Positions 44,401-56,141 of a stretch of DNA of 64,000 nt are shown here, in pieces. Within the stretch, counting starts at the first letter, position 1. Every line of letters begins with the position of its first letter. The notes below the pieces were generated by a model. That model did no database searches. It had not been told where the DNA came from and worked only from the letters and a program-made list of their open reading frames with translations. Position numbers and translations under genes: made by a program. The stretch comes from Amylostereum areolatum (Eukaryota; Basidiomycota; Agaricomycetes; Russulales; Stereaceae): contig SAXG01000004.1 of the NCBI GenBank assembly GCA_012932865.1, positions 930,001-994,000 on the forward strand, given 5' to 3'.

Positions 44401-47400
44401 CGGCGATGAGATATGTTTTTCCAGAAGACCATGTCTGGGAAGGCGCGGGGCGTGTCAAAACACAGGTGGGCGCGCGCGAGAATGAATCGATGGATGGGTG
44501 CGCACTGCGCGGGCTTTGTCACTCTGTTTGCTGGAGCTTCGACTTCGGCCGTGTGCGCGTGCAGCGTGGATCCCTTTGCGTACCGTCCGCGGGCGAGAAA
44601 AAGGAGGCGGAAGCGAAAGAGAGCCTGGGAGGCGGTGCTGTGAGTACGTGTGTGCTGAGTGCACACGCGACGCATGCCCGGCGGATATTGAAGCGAATGG
44701 GAAGACGCAGTTACTTACGCGGACGACCCCGTTGGCGTACCCTTGAAGTTTTCACGGATGCACGCCATAGTGCACCTGTAGACGAACGGGAGCATGGTCG
44801 ACAAGCGTTCTTCTCCGGCTCCAGCTGGATGCTTTCCCCATTCGATGCTCGCCTCCCAAGTCGCATCATGGCGTCCTCACGTCGCTTTCGCGTGCGATCG
44901 CCTTTGTCGGGTATCCCTCTTTCGATTGTTGTCTATGGCTGGCCACTCGAGTTCGCTTCGAAGTGAAAATGGTATTAGCATTTCATACAACGCCGCGGCG
45001 TGCACACCACGCGACGGATCGCCGTGCTCGGTTGGGCAAGGTACTGGCCGAGTACGTTAAGTGTTGAGCTCGGTCCCTTGGTAGAGATTCTCGAAGGGTG
45101 GGAAGGGCCGGAGCTCGAGAGAGATGTGTACGTGAGATATGCATAATTTAGGAGTTTGTGGTGGGGAGCCCGTTCATCTAGCAGACGGTGATCGTCATGG
45201 ACGCGGAAGGCGACGACGTCATATATGACATACCGTATGTAGGATACTGCCAGTTTCCGTGCGCTGGAAGGCGAGTTCGAGCAAATTGCAGATGGGAAGG
45301 GTAGGGCGCGGAAAGCGTGAGTTTTCCATTTGTGATCCGCCGTAGATGTCTGTGGGAAACCCTTCCCGTGAGCCAAACTGGAAGTTTTGACTTGGAGGCG
45401 CCGTATAACGGCTCATCCGTGGATACAGGAGATCCATAAATTTTAAAAAACATGATACGAGGGGCTGGAAAGGTAGGTTGTGGACACGGGTATCTGTCCT
45501 GGCTGGCGCGGTTACAGGAGGAGTGGGAGACGCAGCAGGGATGAGGGCTCCTGTTGGCCTACACATGGCATATGCTCTTGAAGATGATGCTGTCGACCTG
45601 TAGCATTGAAGGAGTTAAACATCGACGGGTGTATGCCAAGCAGCGCAGCAGCAGTGAGCATCCCTGGAGCTGTCCCTAAAACAAAACAATCCTCTCACAA
45701 CTTCCGCGCTTTTGGCGGTGTTCCCGAAAGAGGGGAGGTATAGTGACCGCTACTACGCTCGCTGTGCTGAGCCATACCCGTACAGCGGAGAACCTCGCAG
45801 CATGACTTGGGATGCACGTCAGTTCAAACGATCGAGAGAGAAAAGCGCGCACCTACTTCTCACCGTTTGTGGGTTGTCATTCAATCTGCAGCAGGCCCTA
45901 CTTTGGCGCCTTGGGCGGTCGGCGGGAAAGTCCCTGCTTGGGCCTCGGATCCAAAGGACGTCGGAGAAATCGGGGCGGCCAGTGTGGCCCAATGTTCCCA
46001 TAGGTGTATTGTAGCTGGATCGTTGGATCGTGCTGGCATTGACGTAGTAGTTTGACGGTAAATGGGGAGGCGCACGGTGGAAGGACCAAGGACATATGCA
46101 TTAGGATATCGGACCGCACCGAAGGACAGCGCCTCCGTATCGAGTCGAGCATTTCGGATTCGAGCCGGGTTTTGGAAAGGGTGAGGTCACTGGGTAGAGG
46201 GAAGAGACCGTGGGTGCAAAATACACGTATGAGGGCCTCCGCTAGGGACTCTTGGCGGCTTCGCGTCGGTGAAAAGGACTCGCAAGATGCAGGAGGCGTA
46301 GCATGCGTTACGGAGATCAAGGATAGTCTGGAACAGAAGACTCCCCCGAACGGGCGGTGACTTGTCCTGTGCACATCCTCCGTGTTGCAGGTACGGAAAC
46401 CCACGGTGTGTAGGCATGCCCTGGCGTCAGAGCCGAGGACGACGAGGAGGTGGATCACCGCCGACTCATGACCGACGGGCATGACCCTCTGCGTACGCAC
46501 AGCATATTCCAGCAGCGCACGTAAGAGGATGGGACAGCGTCTGCAACCTAGGGGTGGTGAGGGCATATGCGCAAGGAGGTTCTGCGGCCCAGCGGCAGGG
46601 GTGTCCGTATTTTGAAGTTGTTTAGGATATGTTGCGCTGGCGGTGCGGGACATCGTGGGTTCGCAGAAGGGGGTTGAGAGCCTATACATAGATGGCTATA
46701 GGTCTGGTGGAACCAAGGTTTGCGCATTAAGTTGGACAACCAAAGTCAAGGCTTGAAGTTCAAACTGGTGTGGTGAAATGAGATGCGGTGATATTGCACA
46801 GGGAAGTGTGCAACGTGGGTGCCAAAAACTGGTCGAATTGTAGACATAGCTGCAGGTGGTACAGCGTGCCATGGACCATGGTAGCCGTAGTGGTAGTCGT
46901 CAACGAAGCAGACGACCCGAAGCGCGTGCGTTGGCGTTTAGTCTAAAGATCCTACATCTTATCAGATAAGGGCACGCTCCCGTGACGAGCAATCTCACGG
47001 TTCATTTTCAAGTTGGCGGTCGTGCGGCGTGCCGGTTATCGTCGTACGAGTATTACCTCTCTGCAGAATTACCAGGAAACTTGAGATTTCCCAAGCGCAA
47101 GAGACGAGTACTCAACCGAAGACTCATCACGATCACCAAAACGGTCATAGTTTAAGGCTGAGAAGAAGTGATACTTAATGCGCCAGTGTAACGGCACGCA
47201 GGTGTGTAGCAGATTCACGTAGGAAACTCGGAGTGCTGATGACATAGTCTTGTAGAAAATATACGCACCAAGCTGCTGCCACCCAACGGCCGCCTTCCCA
47301 TTTATCGTTTCCGCGGTTGATTCCCAGAGACATTGGCGAAGAGACGTCTTCAGGGCCCTCGTCCGCACTACGAGCCCACAAGTGGCTTCGAACGACGCCA

Positions 47401-49799
47401 GGCTCTTTGCATAAAGCTACTCTCAATACACGCCGCAATTTGGAGCCGCCTAGGCAAGGCTCGGCGTCGTGTTGCGCCCAACTTCCCACTGAGTCTTCCC
47501 ATACTCCGTTGCCACCGTTTCGGATACGGCAGCCTCTTCCTAAAGGGGGGAGTGTGCGACAACAGCCTCAGCATCCAGAGAAGGGGGCGCGGCCTCCTAC
47601 CTCTCATATCCACGATCGATGAGGAAGAACACGAAGGGCTGTGGATTTGGGGCGGAGGGCTGCTGGGCATTCCACTAAGAACAGCCTCGCATACACGGTG
47701 CAAGCGCTTCTCCCAGGACGATCCGACGATAACGTGCATGCCGGCAAGTTGACCCTACGGCAAGGCTCGTCATAACCCCACATTGGCCTTCGATGAACGA
47801 CGATGCGGGGAGACCTCCATAGAGGGACGCCACGCGTTCGAACGACTGAATACTCGGAATCGGAGGTCGACGCCGAGCGGATAGTTGATGAACGCGGGAA
47901 GAGCCTGAGGAGGGATCCCGAGTCCTCGAACACGGCGGATAATTGGTCGAGACTCTGAAACGGAATGACCGGAAAGAACATAGGAATACCTGCGTTGGGG
48001 ACAGGGTGCTTGAATAAACATGTCCGTGAGAAGACATGACCTGACCAGCCAGATTTTCCGGCCTTTTACTTGCCCGTGCGCTATGAACACTACTCACCAT
48101 CTATGTTTTTGTCCGTGGATATACCGCAGCCTCCCAGCCCTGTCGTACAAGGGGTTGAAACAGCAGCCGTGCATGCACCATGTGTGTGAACGCCAAACGG
48201 AAATACTCTTCAGCGAGTGTTGAAAGTACCGCGATGGCCGGAACATGAAGGATATGAGGACCCCTTCGGAACTTCTAAATATAAGTGAATCAATGCGCAC
48301 ACAAAGGAGAACAGTACGATGTGAATGGACCGAGCAGAAAGTATACGGTATCCAGCAGGCATTCGCTTCCGCGCTGCCGACTTGGCTGGCAACCTGGTTC
48401 TTCTCTTATGTTTCGCACAGCAGAAACTGTCCGATATGTTTCCGTATCCCAAGAAAACAACTAACATAGACGCCTGGATCAGATTGACTACAGCCTCAAG
48501 TCAGATAGGTTGAGAAAAGGAATTTCTCACATTGAATTACCCAGTGTTCTGCCAGGGTACCCACAGTGCTGGAGGCCGCGGACAAGACAGAAGCCGTCCA
48601 AGAAAAGCCCAATATGGTCTATCGCCGCGAAGCAACGGCGCGCCCACGGATGGATTCTGAGTCCTTCGATCGTCCACGGGCCGTGTAATCGCCAGCGCCT
48701 TTGTGCAGTGCGCCGATGTTCTGGACATCTCTTGACAGAAAAGGCGTGGACCGTTGTTGTTTTTGTTGGGCAAGGACAGCCAAGCCTGTGTACAAGTGTG
48801 AACGTTTCTACATCCCACGGGCGCGTTCGTGATAGCATCTTCCTGGTTCTACCGAGCCACCGGAAATGCATGCCTGTGACCAGCTGTTGAGTACGTTTGG
48901 TGCTGAGCGCGCAATTCCGTTGACCGCCGTTACACACGGTTATTTGAAGAACACCGACCTTACGTCAAACTACATGCATTCTAACCGTAAGCCTATGATG
49001 TTATAAAGCAGTGGCATGGCAAACCGTGTACAAACGATCTCTAAGGACCTGAAGCGTGTGTATTCCATCCAGCTTGCAAGATAGGCATAACTGAGGGAGG
49101 GACGAAACCTCACCATTCCTGGACCAGTAACCCCCTGTAAGGATAGATGCCCATTCGATAACCTTGTGAAATTTGGGGTCACTGTGAGATCGGTGTGAAA
49201 TGACCACAAACGCTTCCACTCACAGGAGTACCGGACTTTGGACATCCACTGGCAATTGTGGAACGATATCATCCAGAGACAGTGCGTTGCACGAACTATG
49301 ATTGCAATCTTCGCCAGAAGAGGTGATGCCACCAGATGAGTCGTAATGAGAGGAAAGAAGCCTGAGATTCACTACGATAGGAAGGTGAAAACCCACGGAC
49401 GAGTCGTCACGCATAGACCTACAGGTCGGAATTCGCACCGCGACGTTCGTGTGAAGGAGTCGGACGCAGAGAAGGGGCCCCTGCGATTTTGTAGAGCGCT
49501 CCAGCACGCTATTTGACCGGTCTTTCCGCGGCGGGAAGGCGCGACGTGGAGGACGTGAGTGTGTGTAAGTGATTGGAGGTTGGAGGTTTTACGACGTGAA
49601 TGGCGAACGGACTCGGAGTTGGTACATTTTGAAGGCCAATGAAGAACATCGGCGTTGGAAGAACCTGCGGAGATAATGGCGGAGAAACATTTGAATAGGA
49701 GGGCGGGTATCAAAAAAAGCAATGGCCTGAGTATGCACAAGAGAGGACAAGCCTGAATTCTGGCCGTCATTTGTCGCCCTTAACTCATTCAGCCAGACG
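41451..49799. other. Long gene-poor region
   Basis: About 8.3 kb without a gene I can defend. GC-rich parts (42.4-44.7 kb) give frames of 260-310 codons on both strands at the same place, a sign of missing stops rather than coding. A 263-codon minus-strand frame at 45898-46689 has no motif. I saw no reverse transcriptase, transposase, tRNA or rRNA signature. Confidence 0.45.
42625..42637. repeat. Poly-C tract (13 C)
   Basis: An uninterrupted run of 13 C followed by further C-rich sequence. Its exact length is unlikely to be reliable. Confidence 0.8.
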
Positions 49800-49802
49800 G
49801 GG

Positions 49803-50146
49803 ATGGTAAGCCTCGGGTATGACAAGAAACTTAGAATCGATGACGGGGTCCTTCGTGTACACATACACAGTATATCATGGCCCACCACTGATCTGAAGTT
49901 TGAACTTGAACGTTGGACGCCTGTGACGCAACCCACGGCGCTGGGACCGTTTGTAGGTTCCATGGGAATGACTTCAGGTCAGCTGCCGACTCGTTTATCG
50001 ATCCCATTTTCGGAAGTTTGTTTTCAGCCCAGGATCAGTCGTTCTATCCCGGGTTCTGGGATTCACGAAAGTACACGATCTACTACATAAGTAGGAGCAC
50101 ACACGACGTCATTGAATTGAAAAAGGGAAAGAAGTATGTACTGTAG
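49803..50146 (+). pseudogene. Possible gene fragment with shifted frames
   Basis: Two overlapping plus-strand frames look partly coding: MVSLGYDKKLRIDDGVLRVH with WPTTDLKFELERWTPV, then in another frame FHGNDFRSAADSFIDPIFGS, QDQSFYPGFWDSRKYTIYYI and IELKKGKKYVL before a stop. Together they could be the remains of one protein, but no family is recognised and no intron of normal size joins them. Confidence 0.25.
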
Positions 50147-51501
50147 CGTACCTGTGGCGCGCAGTGCGCACTGGCTCCGATCACTGGTTCACCACGTAGT
50201 GGCTGTTTCTTCAAACGCGGCGAGATCTAAAGCGGAGGGTAAGGGGTGCTGGAAGAAATCCTGACATTGTGAGCGATCATTCTGATCGTCGAACGGTGGA
50301 AGAGGCATTGCGCGAGCCTCGAGGATGTCGTGCGGAGTTTGAATTAGCATACCGACCATGTCTTCAATCTTGGACTCTTGACATGTACATACTTACTTAC
50401 AACCAATGTCCAACGTCAAATCACTTGAAAGTCGTCTCCCATATGTATCACGACCTGTCGTCCTTCCGCCTCGCACTCCGAGGAGTACGCGTTTTTTTAC
50501 TTCGGCACTAGTTGACATCCATCCGGAATACGGGCAAGACTTACATCGAAGACACCGACTATAAAATGTACCATCTCCACCCCTGGTTTAACCAGCACTT
50601 TTCGGACTTCCTCACCTAGGAATATTCTCGATATTCAGGTATGTTTTCGCCCATTGCTTTTTTCGTGAGGCATTTTGAGGGACTAGTTAAATAAGTCGGA
50701 GTTGCTGGTGTGCGGTCGGACCCATCTGGCCTTGTTAGGTCGGACTACATGGGGCTTCTTCCACGTCCTTGACGTCGACGGCGTGATTCATCCGACCCCG
50801 CTCTTGGGCCTCGTGCTGGCGGATGTAGAGAAGGATTCTGCATGAAGCGAGCTACGTTTTGGGATCTGCGCCCCGCCAACATCGTGGCAGACGAGTGTCA
50901 CAGAAAGTCGGGGTGGACGGCACGAGATGCCGCAAGAAAGGAGGGAGAGGTCATCTACCCAACCACTCTCAACACCCACATTGATTTAGGATAGGTGGTC
51001 CTACCTCGAAACGGCATGCAAGCCGAGATCTGGGTCCAAGGACTACAATGTAATGATGTTGCTCCTGAAGAGGCCACATAAGCATGGCGTCACGGGAGCC
51101 TTGTTGGTGCGCGCATTGGTTGTTTCTTTCTTGTCGTGGCTCCTCACCCCAACATCATTCCCTTTGTCGTCAGTCTGAGAGAATACAAAGTTGATTGTCT
51201 TCACTGCAACCCCTGCGACCTTTTTCGTTTGCAGCTTGCTGTACAATAATGCGTTTATAGTCTGAATTCCATACAATTACACATACCTGCTTACATGGCA
51301 AGATCACGTTGTAAGACAATCGAGTTCATTCAGTCTTTGTCTATGCCATATGGTGGCCCACTGTTGTACTTGGCCTCAACTTGACTCTCTCCACAACTGC
51401 TACATCTTCTCCACCCCACTGGCGCGTCATCCTCGTCGCAACTCAACGTCTCGAGACTCTCGACCCGCCGCTTCATCAGTACGCACCTTGAAATATCATC
51501 C
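50147..51501. other. Intergenic stretch before the FunK1-like gene
   Basis: No supported gene. A TATA-like ACTATAAAATG occurs at about 50560-50570, too far from the next start codon (51502) to be assigned with confidence. Confidence 0.45.
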
Positions 51502-53441
51502 ATGGACGAAGGGGCCAATGTAGATCAAGCAAGGTCTGTGCCACAGAGCTTAACCACCCTCCACCGGTTGAATGACGCGTTTTTTTGTTTGCTCTCGCCC
51601 TGTATAGTATAGAAGGATTGCAAACATGCCCGTTCGACTCATTTCTCAAAGCATTTCTCTCCCGATGCCAAGATACAACACAGGGCATAACACCATCGCC
51701 GGATGAGCTTCTAGCCACATGTCTTGAAGCCGTGCAGCCGATTTGCGAGTCCGAGGGTTTCCGAGGTCACTTTACCCCTTTGTGAGTGCACGTACACTTG
51801 GGGGATGTGAGGTGACTTAACAAGGATCGCTTTAGTCCCGACAGTCAATCTCAGGAAACAATATCGTCCTCGTTTGCTCGAGCCTCAAACGTCGCCCTCC
51901 AGAATTTATCGACTCTGCAAGGCCTTCCGTTGCGGCCTATCTCCCAACCCGAAATACTCTTTCATGTCGGAAACCGCAGGCAAGCGTTCTTTGAGCTCCG
52001 CAACGTGTTCCCAAATAGCTTCAAGTATCGCCATCCTGACACGGAACTCGCACGGGGGCCCGATATTGTCATAACATCACTCAATGTCGCGCGGGCAATA
52101 AATGAGGTGGAAACAGCGGAGGGATCTAAATGGGCAAATGTCGCATTTGGACCAGCGCTCGTGCCCGGTACGCGCAGGCTTTATTGGTCCGATATCCTCG
52201 GCAGCTTTACCCTCAGACCCGTTCAGTGTAAGTTATAGTTCTTCTTTCTCCCTTTATCCACTTTTCTGAGGCTTCTTCAGATGAAATTGTCGACGATCGC
52301 CAGTCGAATGAAAGAGAGTTGTTGGACATACAAGCCTCTATGATTGCTACCAAGTTGATGAGACGTGCGCCTTGCGTTTTTCATGTAATCAATGCTACCC
52401 TTCATGGTGAGCCGGCGAATTTGGATTCATATTCAGTGAATACTGACACTCTACTCAGAGAACACTATCTCCGTGCGCTGGTTCGACGCTCAAGGAGCGA
52501 TTCACTCTTCCGGCTTGAATCTCGCCAACGATCTTCCACGATATCTCGTACTTCTCCTTGCCTTTCAACGCTTCACGATGAACGACTGGGGATTGTGTCC
52601 CGAGTTGGATCCTAACGCTGTCAACGCTCATAAGGGGACGGAGCGTACTCAAAACCCACTAGAATTTGACGTCGAAGGCATCTCGGTCACCGTGAACCTC
52701 GCGGATGCCAAGACGGCACTCTTCAAGGATCCTAACCCCTATGGCAGCGCCCTGAAGGTGTATTCAGCAAAGAGCACGTCGACGTTACCAGCCACCGGTC
52801 GTAGTTTGGAGATAGGGTTGCTCAAAATGAAGATATATTGGGAATCCAGCGACAATGCCAATCATCTGGACCCACCGGATACCTTATGCTCAACTCGCCT
52901 TCCTTACTCGACCAAGGCGATCAGAGAAGACCTCGGTCTACACCCTTGCGCGGGATTTACTGGCCCAAGGATCATGATTTTAGAAAGCCTTGAGAATGCC
53001 CTTCAAGCAGGCCCACGAGACGACTTCATGAAATGTTGGTTTGAAAGCGTGCATGGTAAGCACTTGGGTTTCCTCGGACGATTTCCGCTTTTACACCTTG
53101 TTTGAACAGCCCATTACCTGATGCAGAAATACGCTCACTATCCCATAAACCCGAGTCCGGACAAGATCCTCCTGCGTCGTTTCCAAGATGGAAGCTGCCA
53201 TGTAGGGTACACGGATATGGATCGAATGGTCACGAAAGCACACTCAGATCGTTTCGAAGATCAACACGAACGGCCGAATGCGTTCCCTTTCCTAGCCATC
53301 GAGCTCCTGGGCGATTATGAGCGCCGAACCAGAGATGCACTGCGTGGGGAAAGTGCCAGGGAGGCATTCGAGCGGATGAAAAAGACGGGAGAGGCAGACG
53401 CGCGGATGAAGAGGATGAGGGAACTCAGAGAAGCGAGATGA
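51502..53441 (+). CDS. FunK1-like protein lacking clear kinase motifs
   Basis: FunK1 proteins are a basidiomycete-expanded group of protein-kinase-like proteins. The start MDEGANVDQA joins over an intron (51541-51609) to IEGLQTCPFDSFLKAFLSRC. Then follow FARASNVALQNLSTLQGLPL, WANVAFGPALVPGTRRLYWS, ISVRWFDAQGAIHSSGLNLA, NDLPRYLVLLLAFQRFTMND, STKAIREDLGLHP and IMILESLENAL. The end has RFQDGSCHVGYTDMDRMVTK and NAFPFLAIELLGDYERRT. This order (WFD..G...DLPR..LLLAFQRF, a REDLGL block, then PFLAIELL) follows FunK1 proteins. Where FunK1 has H-R-D...N it shows YPINPSPDKILL, and the D of DFG-like NDYDL appears as TDMDRM. If the assignment is right it is probably a pseudokinase. It ends with a charged helix (RMKKTGEADARMKRMRELRE). 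Confidence 0.55.
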
Positions 53442-53830
53442 TTCAACGGTAACTTCGCAAATGTCAGTTTTATTCCATGTAGTATATCACCACTGTTCAT
53501 CGGTGCGTTGCGGCTTCCCGCAACGAATTGTAGCAAAGTAGATAGCGGAGCGTGTATCTTACAAACATCTGATGATACGTTTTCCATCAGTCAGCGGGTA
53601 TCAACATAACATCATTTGATACAACCATGAGGGTGTATGTGCGTAAAGACCATAGGGGAAAAACAGAATAATGGACACAGCTAGCTGTCCGTCAAGAACG
53701 CAGAGCGGATAAACATAAGGCAAATAAAGGGATAACTGCGAGAGCGAAACAGAGGGTGAACGACAAAGTGGACTCGGATCTGGGTTCAAGTTCAAGAAAA
53801 CAACAAGAAAATGGTCTGCAAAGGAAGGGG
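53442..53830. other. Convergent intergenic region
   Basis: Between the stop codons of the FunK1-like gene and the next minus-strand gene. It holds 3'UTRs only. Confidence 0.6.
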
Positions 53831-55845
53831 TCATTGGTAGGTGATCACGTCGGCAAACCGGCTCTTCTTCCGCTCGCCCTCCCGTGCACGCGTACGCGTC
53901 TTGCGGAGGTCTGCCATGATCTGTTGACCCAGAGGCGACAGCTCGGAAGAGGAGGCAGGGGACGGCGTTGAACCGTGCGGTGGGTCGAAGAGAGAGCGCG
54001 AACGAGCAGGGGTTACTGGTAATCGCGATTTCAGACCACCAAAGGGATCTGACGACGTGACAATTAGCACCGACATCGCAAGAGTGGAAGCAAAGAAAGC
54101 TCACGGGCGTTGTCCTTAGAGACCACACCATTAGATGGTGCATTCTCTTTCTGGATATCCCGAGACTGGGTGGGGCGGGACGACTTCGCCTTGCGGGAAG
54201 ATACAGAATCATTGACACCCATGGCCTTAGTCGATGATGCCGATGCCGCCCTGCGTTGGGCTTTGTTGAAGGGCGGGAGCGCATATCCGTCACCTTCACC
54301 AGCGTTAACCTCGCTGTTGGTAGACGAGCGCAGGACATCCCTGGTAGGAATCAAACTCGGTTTGATCGTAGCTTCCGACTTGTACGTGGCAGTTGTTGCT
54401 TGAGAGGACGCGGTATTCTGGGGGCGGATCATTGAGGTGCGTGGGCCACGGGGTCCTCTAGGGATTCGACTGCCAGACGCTACAGTGACAGCCATCGGCG
54501 TGCCGTTCATGATGGTTGCCGCCTGCGGAGGATCATCTAGCAGAGACCCTGCAGTTGAAGGGGCCTCGAGGGAGCCGGAGCCGGAGGTATCGGCAGCCTG
54601 GAGGTGGGAATGAGATGGGGATGGAGGGTAGGTATCGCTATGGTTAGGTATCGCAGGGGGGATGGAGTGAGAGGAGTTGTCCGTAAAGGAGTCAGCGGAG
54701 GCCGGTGGGAAGGCGGGAAGGGGTCGGTCAAGATCGGTTGAAGGACGTTGATGTTTTCCCTTCTGGAGCAGAAAACCAAACACCTCGCACGCAGGTCTGT
54801 CAGGCGTTGGAGGTACCTTGCTATGTTCGACCGAGATGTTGTGTTTCTCCTCAGTTGAAACACTGAGTTCAACCTCCATGGAAGAGATGGCAGGGTAATT
54901 ATAAGAGTCGTTGAGGGAATGTTCGTGATCAGTTGAAATTGTGACGTTGGAGTGGACGTTGGGGCCCTCATTGAAGAGGGTATCCTTTGGTGTCTCAAGA
55001 ACGGATGAAGGCGCGGACATGACAGACTTGGTCTCGGTGATATCGTCCCCTCTATGACGTAGTTAGAACAGCCTAAATAGCAAGCGTGTAAAGTGCTTAC
55101 TGAAGAAGCCGTTCAGCCCACGAAATGTCGCCCTCAGCTGTGGTGTCACGGAAGTCTGGTTCTGGACTGCCCATGAGTTGGCGTAGAGTTGAACCGCTGC
55201 GTTTGACCTGTGCGTGACCTTCGTAGGCGTTGTCTTTGTTTTTAGGCGTGTTTGCAAAGATCTTGGAATCGAGATGGCCATCGTCATCGTACATATCGAG
55301 GAGACTGGCGACAGAAGGATCCTGGCGGAGCCCATGAAGCCTGTTCTTGTCGCGAGGTGTGATTGGAGCTACCTTGCGGCGGGCAGTTGAACCATCGCTT
55401 TCATCATCGTCAGACGATCGAGGAGGTGTGTGCATTGGGGGATTAGCATTCGGAAACTCGGTGCAAGCGTGGACTTTGCGTTCGCCGAGAATCTTGACGG
55501 AGTAGGTTCTTCCGCGCGTTTGGATACTCGAGGAACGTGTTGGGGACGTAACGGGTGTGGGGTTCAAGCTGTTGATTGGGTGGGCTAGAATCGAACACCG
55601 TCAATAGAATGTTGGCTACGCATATAGGACTACTGACGGAGGGGTGGCAGCGAAGCATAGTCTACCTCGGAGACTACAGAGAAATGAGCGGAAGATGAAC
55701 GTAGAAGACGGCTGGCGGCCGCCTCTAGCTCCCGTTCCTGCTTGCGCCTGTCGTCGCGGCTCGTGTCTGTCTGAGCGGGCGCGCGTCGACGAGACTTCTT
55801 GCTCTTTCTGCTGCCCAAGGAGAGGAATCGTTGGAAGAAGCCCAT
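53831..55845 (-). CDS. Uncharacterised disordered protein with phosphorylation-type motifs
   Basis: Not assigned to a named family. The first exon starts MGFFQRFLSLGSRKSKKSRR (ATG at 55843-55845), basic and possibly membrane- or cortex-associated. It continues ASRLLRSSSAHFSVVSEVDY. The next exon holds SPTRSSSIQTRGRTYSVKIL, RKVAPITPRDKNRLHGLRQD, SVASLLDMYDDDGHLDSKIF and LRQLMGSPEPDFRDTTAEGD, ending ISWAERLLQ. The third is long and disordered, with PPTPDRPACEVFGFLLQKGK and SRIPRGPRGPRTSMI. The last ends SSELSPLGQQIMADLRKTRT and REGERKKSRFADVITYQ. Many SP/TP sites suggest cyclin- or MAP-kinase control, which is an inference. Four exons are separated by normal introns. It is head-to-head with TEL1, with 296 bases between the start codons. 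Confidence 0.6.
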
Positions 55846-56141
55846 AATGGTTCGTAAAGACCGTGAGTGAAAGGAAAGTGGAGGACGCTGAAGAGAGCTA
55901 CTTAGCCCGAGTGCGTAAGCGGCGGAGGCAAGAGTGTCCATTCGCTCTGGCCCCACAATACGAACATGCCGACAAACAATGGCCAAACACCTCAGGCGCG
56001 TGTAGAGTCCGCACGCGTGAGCGCTTGAGCCGTTATCTTTGTCCTCGCGCGTGATCGCGTTCTTTATTTCGCCACCTCTTTCAGTTTAGTTTCAGCTTTT
56101 AAACTTCCTCCTTTCCCTTCACGTCGTCTCTCCGCTGGTAC

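Noticed and set aside
45898..46689. 263-codon minus-strand frame
   Set aside because: No motif, no membrane or signal segment, Cys/Arg/Pro-rich composition typical of chance frames, no supporting intron pattern.
51541..51609. T-run frameshift near the start of the FunK1-like gene
   Set aside because: The T run lies inside an intron with a GTCTGT donor and TATAG acceptor, phase 2 on both sides.
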